From Geobacter sp. AOG2 (GTDB taxonomy: Bacteria > Desulfobacterota > Desulfuromonadia > Geobacterales > Pseudopelobacteraceae), in NCBI RefSeq assembly GCF_019972295.1, contig NZ_BLJA01000001.1, positions 1,884,117 to 1,948,116 on the forward strand: a stretch of DNA of 64,000 nt, in the 5' to 3' direction. The notes beneath the pieces are model-generated. The model saw nothing but the letters and a program-made list of their open reading frames with translations. It was not told the DNA's origin and made no database searches. Below, piece by piece: positions 8,817-17,350 of this stretch (its first letter is position 1; every line of letters starts with the position of its first letter). The position numbers and the translations under genes are program-made.

Positions 8817-10438
8817 ACAGGCTGCGCCGCCTCAGGCTGCTGCTCCCGGCCCTGTTCCTTGCCGCAACTACCGCATGTACCCAATCGCCGGCACCGCCCC
8901 GGAGCGGCGCCCATGATGAAAAACCCGCCTATGGTGACGCCCTGGTGGAAGGAACCATTGGCGACGCCTCTACCCTGATCCCGCTCCTGGCGACCGATTC
9001 CTCATCCCATGCCGTGGCAGGGCAGATCTACAACGGTCTGGTCAAATACGACAAAGACCTGAACATCGTCCCCGATCTGGCACAGTCCTTCGATATTGCA
9101 CCGGATGGGCTCACCATCACCTTTCATCTACGCAAGGGGGTGAAGTGGCACGACGGCGCGCCCTTTACCGCCCGGGATGTCCTTTACACCTACCGGGTCA
9201 CCATCGACCCCAAAACCCCCACCGCCTATGCCGAGGATTTCAAACAGGTCAAAAGCATTACTGCGCCCGACGATTATACCGTTCGAGTGACCTATGGCAC
9301 ACCCTTTGCCCCGGCCCTGGCCTCGTGGGGGAACAGTATCCTGCCGGCGCACCTGCTTGAGGGCAAGGATATCACCAAGAGCCCCCTGGCTCGCGCGCCG
9401 GTTGGTACCGGGCCGTACCGCTTCAAGGAGTGGGTCGCCGGGCAGAAGATCGTGCTGGAATCCAACCACGACTATTTCGAGGGCAGACCCTGGATCGACC
9501 GCTACATCTACCGTATCATCCCCGATACCTCCACCATGTACATGGAGCTTAAGGCAGGCGCCATAGACATGATGGGACTGACGCCGGTGCAGTATGCCCG
9601 CCAGACCACCGGGGCCGACTTTACGTCGCGCTTCACTAAGTACCGCTATCCTTCATCCAGCTATGTCTATATGGGCTACAACCTCCGTCATCCGCTCTTT
9701 AAGGATAAGCGCATCCGCCAGGCCCTGACAGCGGCCATCGACAAGGACGAACTGATCCACGGCGTACTGTTCGGCATGGGCCGGAAAGCGGTGGGGCCGA
9801 TTGCTCCGGGCCGCTGGGCCTACAATCCCAACGTCAAAGACATCGCTTACGATCCCAAACATGCGGCCGACCTTCTGGCCCAGGCCGGGTGGAAGGAGAA
9901 AAACAGCGATGGTATTCTGACGAAAGACGGCAAACCATTCAGCTTCACCATCCTGACCAACCAGGGAAACCAGCAACGGCTTTTGACAGCCCAGATCATT
10001 CAGCAACGGCTCAGGTATGTGGGGATCGATGTGAAGATCCGCATCGTTGAGTGGGCCACGTTCCTCAAGGAGTTCGTGGACAAGGGGAACTTCGAGGTGG
10101 TTATACTGGGGTGGACAACCAGCCCGGACCCGGACATGTACGATGTCTGGCATTCCAGTAAAACCAATCCGGGCGAACTGAATTTCATCGGGTACAAGAA
10201 CACCGAGGTGGATCGCCTGCTGGTGGAGGGGCGCAGCACCTTTGACATGGAAAAACGCAAGAAGGCCTACTTCCGCATCCAGGAGATCATGGCCGACGAG
10301 CAACCCTATACCTTTCTCTATGTACCGGATGCCTTGCCGGTGGTCAGCTCCAGGATTCGCGGAGTGGAGCCGGCTCCGATCGGCATCGGCTACAACGAGA
10401 TCCAATGGTACGTGCCCAAGGCCGAGCAGGTATACTAA
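8813..10438 (+). CDS. Peptide/nickel-type ABC transporter substrate-binding lipoprotein (SBP family 5)
   Basis: 541 residues. The signal peptide ends in a lipobox (AATTAC), then mature sequence typical of DppA/OppA proteins: GQIYNGLVKYDKDLNIVPDL, DGLTITFHLRKGVKWHDGAP, and the hallmark DKRIRQALTAAIDKDELI. It would bind a peptide or similar ligand outside the inner membrane and hand it to the two permeases encoded just downstream. The gene starts within the stop of the TPR lipoprotein gene (ATGA) and is separated from the permease genes by a 170-bp repeat element. The ligand cannot be predicted reliably. Confidence 0.9.
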   Translation: MNRLRRLRLLLPALFLAATTACTQSPAPPRSGAHDEKPAYGDALVEGTIGDASTLIPLLATDSSSHAVAGQIYNGLVKYDKDLNIVPDLAQSFDIAPDGLTITFHLRKGVKWHDGAPFTARDVLYTYRVTIDPKTPTAYAEDFKQVKSITAPDDYTVRVTYGTPFAPALASWGNSILPAHLLEGKDITKSPLARAPVGTGPYRFKEWVAGQKIVLESNHDYFEGRPWIDRYIYRIIPDTSTMYMELKAGAIDMMGLTPVQYARQTTGADFTSRFTKYRYPSSSYVYMGYNLRHPLFKDKRIRQALTAAIDKDELIHGVLFGMGRKAVGPIAPGRWAYNPNVKDIAYDPKHAADLLAQAGWKEKNSDGILTKDGKPFSFTILTNQGNQQRLLTAQIIQQRLRYVGIDVKIRIVEWATFLKEFVDKGNFEVVILGWTTSPDPDMYDVWHSSKTNPGELNFIGYKNTEVDRLLVEGRSTFDMEKRKKAYFRIQEIMADEQPYTFLYVPDALPVVSSRIRGVEPAPIGIGYNEIQWYVPKAEQVY

Positions 10439-10578
10439 CAGGTTGTTGAAAAACAGCCATCTCGCCGCCGTCCTCAAAAGCCGCCTTGTGCGGCGTAGCG
10501 CTGCTACGCCTCCGCGGGGCTTTCTGCGGGTGCGACGATCTGACCATTTTTGAACAACCTGAGTTTTTCAACAATCTG
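10439..10578. repeat. Intergenic inverted-repeat element with TTGTTGAAAAA arms
   Basis: The left arm CAGGTTGTTGAAAAA (10439-10453) has two possible right arms: TTTTTGAACAACCTG (10547-10561) and TTTTTCAACAATCTG (10564-10578), each with one mismatch. Inside are smaller hairpins, such as GCGTAG-CGCTG-CTACGC (10494-10510). It fills the gap between the binding-protein gene and the first permease gene. It looks like a non-coding, REP/MITE-like unit; it encodes no protein. Confidence 0.7.
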
Positions 10579-10608
10579 CTAAAAGTGGCTCTGTGAGAGA
10601 ATGATGTT

Positions 10609-11595
10609 ATGACGACATACTTGGTAAAACGCATCCTGATGTTGATCCCGCTCATGGTCGGCATAACGCTGATCACTTTTTCGGTCGTCCATCTGGCGCC
10701 GGGAGAGCCGGTGGAGATGCAGATGGCCATGAACCCCAAGGTGGGCAAGGAGGCACGGGAGCGGCTGCGCAAATTTTACGGCCTGGACAAGCCGCTGCAC
10801 GAGCAGTATTTTACCTGGGTCGGCAAGCTGGCACGGCTGGACCTGGGGCGCTCCTTTTCCTCGGACAACCGGCCGGTCAAGGACAAGATCACAGAGCGCC
10901 TGCCTATTACCCTTGCACTCAATATTATCGCCCTGGTGCTGGAATTCGGCTTGGCGGTCCCCATCGGCATCATTGCCGCCACCCACCGGGATACCTGGCT
11001 GGACAAGGGGATAACCATTTTCGTTTTCGTTGGTTTCGCCGTGCCGACCTTCTGGCTGGCGCTGCTTTTGATGTACCTGTTCGGCGTCAAGTTGAATTGG
11101 CTTCCCATCTCGGGCCTGCACACCCTGGGGAGTGACAGTTACGGTATGCTGCATTACCTCTGGGACATGGCCAGACATCTCTGCATGCCGATCATGGTTG
11201 CTTCCTTCGGCAGCCTGGCCGGGTTGTCACGCTATATGCGATCATCCATGCTGAATGTGATCGGCCAGGATTACATTACGACCGCACGGGCCAAAGGACT
11301 TTCGGAACGCGTGGTGATCTACAAACATGCCTTGCGCAATGCCCTGTTGCCGCTGATTACCCAGGCGGGCCTGGCGATTCCCGGATTGATCGGTGGAAGT
11401 GTTATCTTCGAGACCATCTACGCCATTCCCGGCATGGGACAGCTCTTCTACCAGGCGGTGATGGCCCGCGATTATCCGGTGGTTATGGGAATCGTGATCA
11501 TTGGGGCTCTCTTGACCCTGATCGGGAACCTGGTCGCCGACGTCTGCTATGCTCTGGCCGACCCACGCATCAGGGAAGGAAGGGGGGCGCAGTGA
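10609..11595 (+). CDS. Peptide-type ABC transporter permease (DppB/OppB family)
   Basis: 328 residues. N-terminal [20 protein letters not shown] and the block [11 protein letters not shown] are typical of DppB/OppB permeases. Six hydrophobic helices; the cytoplasmic EAA-type loop that contacts the ATPase is seen at [28 protein letters not shown]. It forms the transmembrane channel with the next gene's product. The stop overlaps the next start (GTGA), so the two permeases are co-translated. Confidence 0.92.
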   Translation: MTTYLVKRILMLIPLMVGITLITFSVVHLAPGEPVEMQMAMNPKVGKEARERLRKFYGLDKPLHEQYFTWVGKLARLDLGRSFSSDNRPVKDKITERLPITLALNIIALVLEFGLAVPIGIIAATHRDTWLDKGITIFVFVGFAVPTFWLALLLMYLFGVKLNWLPISGLHTLGSDSYGMLHYLWDMARHLCMPIMVASFGSLAGLSRYMRSSMLNVIGQDYITTARAKGLSERVVIYKHALRNALLPLITQAGLAIPGLIGGSVIFETIYAIPGMGQLFYQAVMARDYPVVMGIVIIGALLTLIGNLVADVCYALADPRIREGRGAQ

Positions 11596-12446
11596 TCGGA
11601 GCGCATTCCTATTTCCGTGCCGTGTTCTGGCCGCGTTTGTCGCGCAACAGATTTGCCGTGGTCGGGGCGGTTGTGGTGTTGCTGATGCTGGCGGTCGCTC
11701 TTTTGGCCCCCCTGATTGTACGATTCGGCCCCAATGAGATCAACGCTTGGGAGGTGTTGTCACCCCCATCCCTGAAACACTGGTTCGGTACCGACGACCT
11801 GGGACGCGACGTCTTCAGCCGGATCGTTTACGGGGCGCGGATTTCTCTGCTGGTTGGCTTTGTAGCGGCGGGGATCGCCGTCTTGATTGGAACGGTCCTG
11901 GGGCTCGTGGCAGGGTTTTACGGAGGCTGGGTTGACAACATCCTCATGCGGGTCGTTGACATCATGTTCTGCTTTCCGACCTTTTTCCTGATTCTGGCGG
12001 TTATTACCTTTCTGCGTCCCTCCATCTGGTACATCATGACCGTTATCGGCCTGACCGGGTGGATGGGAGTGGCCCGGCTGGTAAGGGCCGAGACCCTTTC
12101 CATCCGCGAGATGGACTACATCATGGCCGCCCGTTGCATCGGCTGTTCCGACAAACGCATCATCTTCCGCCACATCCTGCCTAATGCCGTGTCTCCGGCT
12201 TTGGTGGCGGCCACCCTGGGCATCGCAGGCGCCATATTGACGGAGTCGGCCCTCTCGTTCCTGGGTATCGGTGTCCAGCCGCCCACCCCCAGTTGGGGCA
12301 ACATCCTCACCTCAGGCAAGGATTATATCGAATTTGCCTGGTGGCTCTCCCTGTTTCCCGGCCTGGCCATCCTGGTGACCGTGCTGGCCTACAACCTGCT
12401 GGGAGAAGGGATCAGAGACGCTCTGGATCCCCGCGTCAAGCGCTGA
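11592..12446 (+). CDS. Peptide-type ABC transporter permease (DppC/OppC family)
   Basis: 284 residues. Has the DppC hallmarks [21 protein letters not shown] near residue 60 and an EAA-type loop at [20 protein letters not shown], with helices before and after. GTG start overlapping the DppB-type gene. No dppD/dppF ATPase genes follow: the next gene is convergent. The transporter must therefore use ATPases encoded elsewhere. Confidence 0.92.
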   Translation: MIGAHSYFRAVFWPRLSRNRFAVVGAVVVLLMLAVALLAPLIVRFGPNEINAWEVLSPPSLKHWFGTDDLGRDVFSRIVYGARISLLVGFVAAGIAVLIGTVLGLVAGFYGGWVDNILMRVVDIMFCFPTFFLILAVITFLRPSIWYIMTVIGLTGWMGVARLVRAETLSIREMDYIMAARCIGCSDKRIIFRHILPNAVSPALVAATLGIAGAILTESALSFLGIGVQPPTPSWGNILTSGKDYIEFAWWLSLFPGLAILVTVLAYNLLGEGIRDALDPRVKR

Positions 12447-12528
12447 TTCTAAATACACACACCAACAAACTGTCGGTACGCCGACACTTGCCGTGGCATG
12501 GTGCCGGTGCAACGTACAGTGTCGGCCG

Positions 12529-12948
12529 CTACGCCATGGTGCATATGGCGATCAAGGCTTCCATGAAATTGGTGGTAGTCAAAAGCCCCACCAGATCGCC
12601 ATTCTTGTCGGTCACACATAATCCGTAGAGTTTTTTATCGTGAACCAACTGGGCGGCCTGGCAAAGGGGCGCGTCGGGCAGGATGGTGTAGGGGGTGGGG
12701 TTCATGGCATCCTTGACCGTTGCCTTGGAAAGCACGTAATGCACCTCCCAGGTATCCAGAGGGGTTGACTTGCCGGGAGAATAGTCCTTGATCATGCGGT
12801 CGGTGATCAGGCCGCAGAACTTTCCTTTGCGGGTCACCGGCAGGCGGCGAATGTTCTTCTCTTTCAACAGGTGGATCGCTTCAATGATGGAGGCGTTTTC
12901 CTCGATGGTGATCGGGTCTGGGGTCATCCATTGTTCGACGGTCTGCAT
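12529..12948 (-). CDS. CBS-domain pair protein
   Basis: About 139 residues made of two CBS domains: VEQWMTPDPITIEENASI...RRLPV...GLITDR and VKDAMNPTPYTILPDAPL...YGLCV...LVGLLTTTNF. CBS pairs bind adenosine nucleotides and act as regulatory sensors. I chose the ATG at 12948, which has AAAGGAAC upstream; an upstream in-frame ATG at 12972 is possible. It lies just downstream of the liv transporter genes on the same strand, 115 bp after livF, so it may be co-transcribed. A role in regulating that transporter is only a guess. Confidence 0.85.
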   Translation of the reverse strand: MQTVEQWMTPDPITIEENASIIEAIHLLKEKNIRRLPVTRKGKFCGLITDRMIKDYSPGKSTPLDTWEVHYVLSKATVKDAMNPTPYTILPDAPLCQAAQLVHDKKLYGLCVTDKNGDLVGLLTTTNFMEALIAICTMA

Positions 12949-13063
12949 GACGGTTCCTTTCATGTTCCTCACCCGGCCCTTGATTCGTATCTCCTGCTGC
13001 TGATAGGAAGGTTTCGTTCCCGTTCTTGCCAGGAGCAGGGGAGGGGAAGGAAGGCTTTAGAGT

Positions 13064-13768
13064 CTACATACCCAGAAATGCTTTTTTGACATGCTCATTA
13101 TTGAGCAAATCCGTGCCCGCACCGGTCAGGACGACGCGGCCGGTTTCCAGTACATAGGCACGGTGGGCGATCTTCAGGGATTGGAAAACGTTTTGCTCAA
13201 CCAGCAGGATGGTGACCCCCTGCCGGTTGATCTCCTGGATAATTTCGAAGATGATCTTGACAAACAGCGGCGAAAGCCCCAGCGACGGCTCATCCAGCAG
13301 CAAGAGTTTCGGGTTTGCCATGAGGCCGCGGCCTATGGCCAGCATCTGCTGCTCACCGCCCGACATGGTGCCCCCCAACTGCTTTTCGCGCTCCTTCAGG
13401 CGGGGAAACATGCCGAACACCCGCTCCACGTTCGCCTCGCGATCTTTCCTGGCACTTGTGATGTAAGATCCCATGCGCAGATTTTCCAGAACCGTCATCT
13501 CGGGAAATATCTTCCGTCCCTCGGGAACCTGCACAATGCCGCGCTCCACCACCTGATGGGACTCGAGTTTTTCGAGATCCTCTCCCAAAAAGGTGATGTT
13601 GCCCGAGGTCGGTTTCACCAAGCGGGAGACATTCTTGAGGGTGGTGGATTTGCCGGCGCCGTTGGCGCCAACCACGGTGACGATTTCCCCCTCTTGAACC
13701 TCCAGGTCGATGTCCCAGAGGACCTTCAGGTCGCCGTAACTGAAATTAAGTTTATCGATGGTGAGCAT
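13064..13768 (-). CDS. livF: Branched-chain amino acid ABC transporter ATPase LivF
   Basis: 234 residues. ATPase of a HAAT-family (branched-chain amino acid type) importer. Walker A GANGAGKST, LivF-type GIVQVPEGRKIFPEMTVLENL, signature TMSGGEQQMLAIGR and Walker B LLLLDEPSLGL are all present. RBS AAGAGG lies upstream of the ATG. It is separated from livG by 109 bp containing an inverted-repeat element, whereas livG and livM overlap. Confidence 0.95.
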   Translation of the reverse strand: MLTIDKLNFSYGDLKVLWDIDLEVQEGEIVTVVGANGAGKSTTLKNVSRLVKPTSGNITFLGEDLEKLESHQVVERGIVQVPEGRKIFPEMTVLENLRMGSYITSARKDREANVERVFGMFPRLKEREKQLGGTMSGGEQQMLAIGRGLMANPKLLLLDEPSLGLSPLFVKIIFEIIQEINRQGVTILLVEQNVFQSLKIAHRAYVLETGRVVLTGAGTDLLNNEHVKKAFLGM

Positions 13769-13792
13769 GAAAATACCTCTTATGAAACGTTA

Positions 13793-13857
13793 GCCACACG
13801 GAGAAAACCGGAAAATCGTATTTCGTTTTGTTTTGACGTTCCCTGTGCCTCTGTGGC
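13793..13857. repeat. Inverted-repeat element (CACAGAG/CACGGAG family) between livG and livF
   Basis: Left arm GCCACACGGAGAAAAC and right arm ending CCTGTGCCTCTGTGGC form an imperfect hairpin inside the livG-livF gap. Same family as the elements near 39.4, 41.0, 46.1, 50.3 and 58.5 kb. It could affect relative mRNA levels of livF. Confidence 0.6.
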
Positions 13858-13877
13858 TTCGTGGCAAATGTCGATTA

Positions 13878-14591
13878 TTATTCGCTGCCCAGATAAGCCG
13901 CCACCACGTCGGGATTGCTGACGATCTCCTGTGGAGCGCCTTCCGCAAGTTTTTCACCTGAGTTGAGCACGACGATCCGATCGGATATGCGCATGATGGC
14001 CTTCATGTCATGCTCGATCACCATTTGAGTGATTCCCCGTTTTTTGATGTCGAGGATCAGTTGAATGATTTCTTCACTTTCCGCAGGATTGAGACCACCC
14101 ATGACTTCGTCCAGAAGCAACAGCCTGGGTTGCGTCGCCAATACCCGAGCCACCTCCAATTTTTTCCGCTCTCCGATGGGCAGTCCGCCCGCAAGAAAAT
14201 TTGTCTTGTGCTCCAGCTTGACGATCTTGATCTGATCCAAGGCCATGTCACGGGCAACTTTGAGGGACCCGGTACGGCACAGTGCCCCGACCATGACATT
14301 GTCCACAACATTCATCTTGGCCAGCGGCCGGACCTTTTGCCAGGTTCGGGCCATGCCCAGCTTGCAGACTGCATCGGGGTGCAGGCCGTTCATACGTCGG
14401 CCGTCAAAGAGAATCTCTCCCTTGGAGGGAGGATAGTAGCCGGTAATGCAGTTGAAGAGGGTCGTTTTGCCGGCGCCGTTGGGACCTATCAGGCCCATGA
14501 CCATGCCTGCCTCCATCTCGAAAGAGACATCCGAGTTGGCGGCAAGGCCCCCAAAAAATTTGCTGACGTGTTTGATTTCAAGAATGGCCAT
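13878..14591 (-). CDS. livG: Branched-chain amino acid ABC transporter ATPase LivG
   Basis: 237 residues. Walker A GPNGAGKTTLFNCITGYY, a LivG-type early segment (MARTWQKVRPLAKMNVVDNVMVG), signature-like LPIGERKKLEVARVLA, Walker B LLLLDEVMGGLNPAE and H-loop VIEHDMKAIM. The signature shows GERKK in place of the usual LSxGQ, as is common in LivG. The start overlaps the livM stop by one base (TGATG), indicating translational coupling. Confidence 0.95.
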   Translation of the reverse strand: MAILEIKHVSKFFGGLAANSDVSFEMEAGMVMGLIGPNGAGKTTLFNCITGYYPPSKGEILFDGRRMNGLHPDAVCKLGMARTWQKVRPLAKMNVVDNVMVGALCRTGSLKVARDMALDQIKIVKLEHKTNFLAGGLPIGERKKLEVARVLATQPRLLLLDEVMGGLNPAESEEIIQLILDIKKRGITQMVIEHDMKAIMRISDRIVVLNSGEKLAEGAPQEIVSNPDVVAAYLGSE

Positions 14592-15673
14592 CAGGCTGTC
14601 TCCTTATGCTTCCTGGCAGTCAGCGACTTGAAGAATCCGAGTATGCCATCCGGCATGAAGAGTATGACGATCACCACCAGGATGCCGTAGATAAGGGTAT
14701 GGGCATGGGCGAGGTTTTCCTTGAGAAAATTGCCGATGTTTGATTCTTCCGAAACGATGCCGGTCTTGAATATGGCTGAAGCGATCAGGTTGCTCCGCAA
14801 CGCTTCTGAGAGAGGTACCAGGACAAGAGCGCCTATGACGGGGCCATAAATCGTGCCGATTCCGCCGATGATGCAGATGAGGACAATCTGCACCGAGATA
14901 TCCAGGGCCAGGACTGTCGGCGGATCAACGAAACCGACGTAGATGGCATAGAAGCTACCTGCCAGTGAGGTAAGCATGGCCGATATTACCAAGGCGATGT
15001 TTTTATAGATGGTGAGGTTTATTCCGAGGGAGTTTGCCGCATCCTGGTCCTCGCGGATTGCCTGGAAGTAGTAGCCCAGTTTGGAATTCTGCACCAGCCA
15101 GGTAACAACAATGGTAAGCAGTGCCAGACAGAGTCCGATGTAGTAGAACGGCACTTTTGAAACGAAATCGGTAATCACGGTACCACCGATCGTAAAGGGC
15201 GGTAACCCGGCGGACAGGATTCCCTCCGCACCATTGGTGAAGCTCTGAAGGTTCATGGCGCACAGGCGCATGATCTCGGCGACAGCGATGGAAGCCAGAA
15301 CAAAATATGGCCCGCGCAGCCGGAAGCAGATGGAACCGATAATCAGGGCTATCACCGCAACTGCTGCAAGGCCAACCCATACACCGTACCAGGGGGGAAT
15401 CTGTTTGAATTGAAGCAGCATCATGGTCGCGTAGGCACCAGTTCCGAAGTAAGCAGCGTGTCCTACCGAATACTGCCCGGTGTAGCCCCCCAGGATGTTC
15501 CAGCTCTCACCCATGATAGTACTGAGAAAGAAGAGGATCATTATGTGGAGCGTATAGGGGCTCTCGACGAAACGCGGAAAAAGGAACAATGCAGCCAGCA
15601 CGGCCAGAAATAGTGCGACCGAGATTGGCGAACGGCCTGAAGTGGTTGCAAGAATGGTTCTGATTGTCTTCAT
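14591..15673 (-). CDS. livM: Branched-chain amino acid ABC transporter permease LivM
   Basis: 360 residues with ~9 hydrophobic helices. Family features: SWNILGGYTGQYSVGHAAYF near residue 60, the cytoplasmic EAA-type segment GYYFQAIREDQDAANSLGIN, and IGGIGTIYGPVIGALVLVPL. It pairs with LivH to form the channel. RBS GGGGA is ~9 bp upstream. 15 bp separate it from livH. Confidence 0.94.
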   Translation of the reverse strand: MKTIRTILATTSGRSPISVALFLAVLAALFLFPRFVESPYTLHIMILFFLSTIMGESWNILGGYTGQYSVGHAAYFGTGAYATMMLLQFKQIPPWYGVWVGLAAVAVIALIIGSICFRLRGPYFVLASIAVAEIMRLCAMNLQSFTNGAEGILSAGLPPFTIGGTVITDFVSKVPFYYIGLCLALLTIVVTWLVQNSKLGYYFQAIREDQDAANSLGINLTIYKNIALVISAMLTSLAGSFYAIYVGFVDPPTVLALDISVQIVLICIIGGIGTIYGPVIGALVLVPLSEALRSNLIASAIFKTGIVSEESNIGNFLKENLAHAHTLIYGILVVIVILFMPDGILGFFKSLTARKHKETA

Positions 15674-15688
15674 CGCTGTCGATCCCCG

Positions 15689-17230
15689 TTACATTCTGGA
15701 TTTGCCCATAAGGCCGGACGGTTTGAAGAGTAGCACCAGCAGGAACAGGACGAAGACCACAACGTCCTTCCAGCCCGACGAGATGTATACCGCTCCGAGC
15801 GATTCTGCCACACCGATGATGATCCCTCCGAGCGTCGCGCCAACGATGCTCCCCATCCCTCCCAGGACGGTGATGACGAACGCCTTGAGGGTAAATGTGC
15901 TGCCTACTTGGGGAAAGATGTAGTATGTCGGTGAAATCAGCGCTCCGGCAGTGGCGGCCAGCGACGCGCCCAACCCGAAGGCAATGATCGACATGCGTTT
16001 GACGTTGATCCCCATCAACTGGGCAGCTTCCCGGTCCTGGGCAGTCGCCCGGATGGCCTGACCGGTATCGGTCTTCTTCAGGAACCAATAGAGGAACGCG
16101 GTAATGATAAAGGTGATGATAAATGAAATGGCCAAGGGAGATGATACGGAAATCCCCGCGCCCCGCTTGTCCGGCTTGATTTTGAACGCCGGGCGAAAAG
16201 ATTGGTAGGTTGCTGCCAGCAAGGCGCGGATCTCGTCGGCGGACTTGCCTGAGACATCCGGCGGGGTGTTATTGTCGCCCGAATCAGTCTTGGCCTCGGC
16301 TGCGGCCGCGTACTTTTCCAGGGCTTGGCGATACAAGTCGTCAGCCGCGGCGCCATTTTTGAGTTTTGCCTGGGAGTACAGGATGAAAGCGGCCCCGTTG
16401 AGGCCATCGTAACTGTCGGATTGCACATCCAGAGCTGCTGCCATCTTACGGGATGCGTCGGCGAAGAGGGACTCCGCCTCCGCGCCTTTCTTCATCGCAG
16501 CCTGCCGTGCGAGAGTCGAGGCCCAGTTATACTTGACATCAAAATCGTCGGGGCTTGTCTTTTCCGCCTCCGCGAACTTCTCATAGGCCTGGACGAAAAG
16601 CCTGTCCGCCTCAGCCCCCCCCTTCAGGAACGCCTCGCCACCGAGGGCAACGCCCCAGTTATTCAGCGCACGGTACTGGTCCGGGCTTATTTTAGTCGCT
16701 TCGGCAAACTTTGAAGCGGCCTCGGTAAACAGGTCAGCGGCTTTGCTTTCGGTTGATGACTTGGCGTCCTTCAGGAGAGAGTTGCCGCGGTTGTACAATT
16801 CTTCATACTTGTCCGGGTTGATGATGGTGGTGAGCACCTGGAAGCTTGCTGAAGAGTATTTGGTCGTTAGTATTTTATAGTCGGAGGTGAACACGAGCAT
16901 CATGGTATTGCTCATGATGAGGCCGAGTCCGATGGTCAGCAGTATCTGGTTTTGCGGCAGGGCATTCAGCACCCTGTTGATGAAGACCTTCTGCAAAAAA
17001 CCGCCATATAGAAACATGACGGGGAGGACAATCAATACCGATACGAAGGGATCAATTCCCGCAAGGGTAAACAAATAGTAGGACAGATACATGCCAAGCA
17101 TGAGAATATCGCCGTGTGCGAAATTGATTACACGCATCACGCCGAAAATTATAGTCAGGCCGATTCCTATCAGGGCATAGACGCCGCCGACGAGTACGCC
17201 GCTGAGCAATGATTGAAGAAATACGGTCAT
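15689..17230 (-). CDS. livH: Branched-chain amino acid ABC transporter permease LivH with a TPR-like insert
   Basis: 513 residues, against ~290-300 for ordinary LivH. Residues 1-120 match the N-terminal half (GGVYALIGIGLTIIFGVMRV, INFAHGDILMLGMYLSYYL) and ~360-513 the C-terminal half (EAA loop GQAIRATAQDREAAQLMGIN; VLGGMGSIVGATLGGIIIGV). Between them, residues ~135-345 are soluble, Ala/Lys/Glu-rich repeats of ~45 residues, such as LFTEAASKFAEATKISPDQY and LFVQAYEKFAEAEKTSPDDF. These resemble tetratricopeptide helices. The insert comes one helix before the cytoplasmic EAA loop, so it should face the periplasm, the side on which LivK docks. Frame and codon use are continuous; it is not an assembly break. 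The ATG at 17230 has GGAG ~11 bp upstream. Confidence 0.9.
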   Translation of the reverse strand: MTVFLQSLLSGVLVGGVYALIGIGLTIIFGVMRVINFAHGDILMLGMYLSYYLFTLAGIDPFVSVLIVLPVMFLYGGFLQKVFINRVLNALPQNQILLTIGLGLIMSNTMMLVFTSDYKILTTKYSSASFQVLTTIINPDKYEELYNRGNSLLKDAKSSTESKAADLFTEAASKFAEATKISPDQYRALNNWGVALGGEAFLKGGAEADRLFVQAYEKFAEAEKTSPDDFDVKYNWASTLARQAAMKKGAEAESLFADASRKMAAALDVQSDSYDGLNGAAFILYSQAKLKNGAAADDLYRQALEKYAAAAEAKTDSGDNNTPPDVSGKSADEIRALLAATYQSFRPAFKIKPDKRGAGISVSSPLAISFIITFIITAFLYWFLKKTDTGQAIRATAQDREAAQLMGINVKRMSIIAFGLGASLAATAGALISPTYYIFPQVGSTFTLKAFVITVLGGMGSIVGATLGGIIIGVAESLGAVYISSGWKDVVVFVLFLLVLLFKPSGLMGKSRM

Positions 17231-17288
17231 TGTAGGCAATCTCCGGGTTCTGGATAAAACAGCGCCATCGAGACAACGGTTGTGGTAG

Positions 17289-17318
17289 CTGCGGGGATGG
17301 CGACTACCATCCCCGCAG
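17289..17318 (-). other. Stem-loop between livK and livH
   Basis: Perfect 12-bp stem CTGCGGGGATGG / CCATCCCCGCAG with a 6-base loop, in the livK-livH gap. No T-run follows in the direction of transcription, so it is more likely an mRNA 3'-end stabiliser or pause site than a full terminator. This would fit higher expression of the binding protein than of the membrane parts. Confidence 0.7.
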
Positions 17319-17350
17319 GCTTGCCTGTCATAAATACGGTGAGTGAGTCA

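Noticed and set aside
12470-12490. TGTCGG-TACG-CCGACA hairpin between the dppC-type and CBS genes
   Set aside because: Short 6-bp stem without a T-run; not enough for a terminator call.
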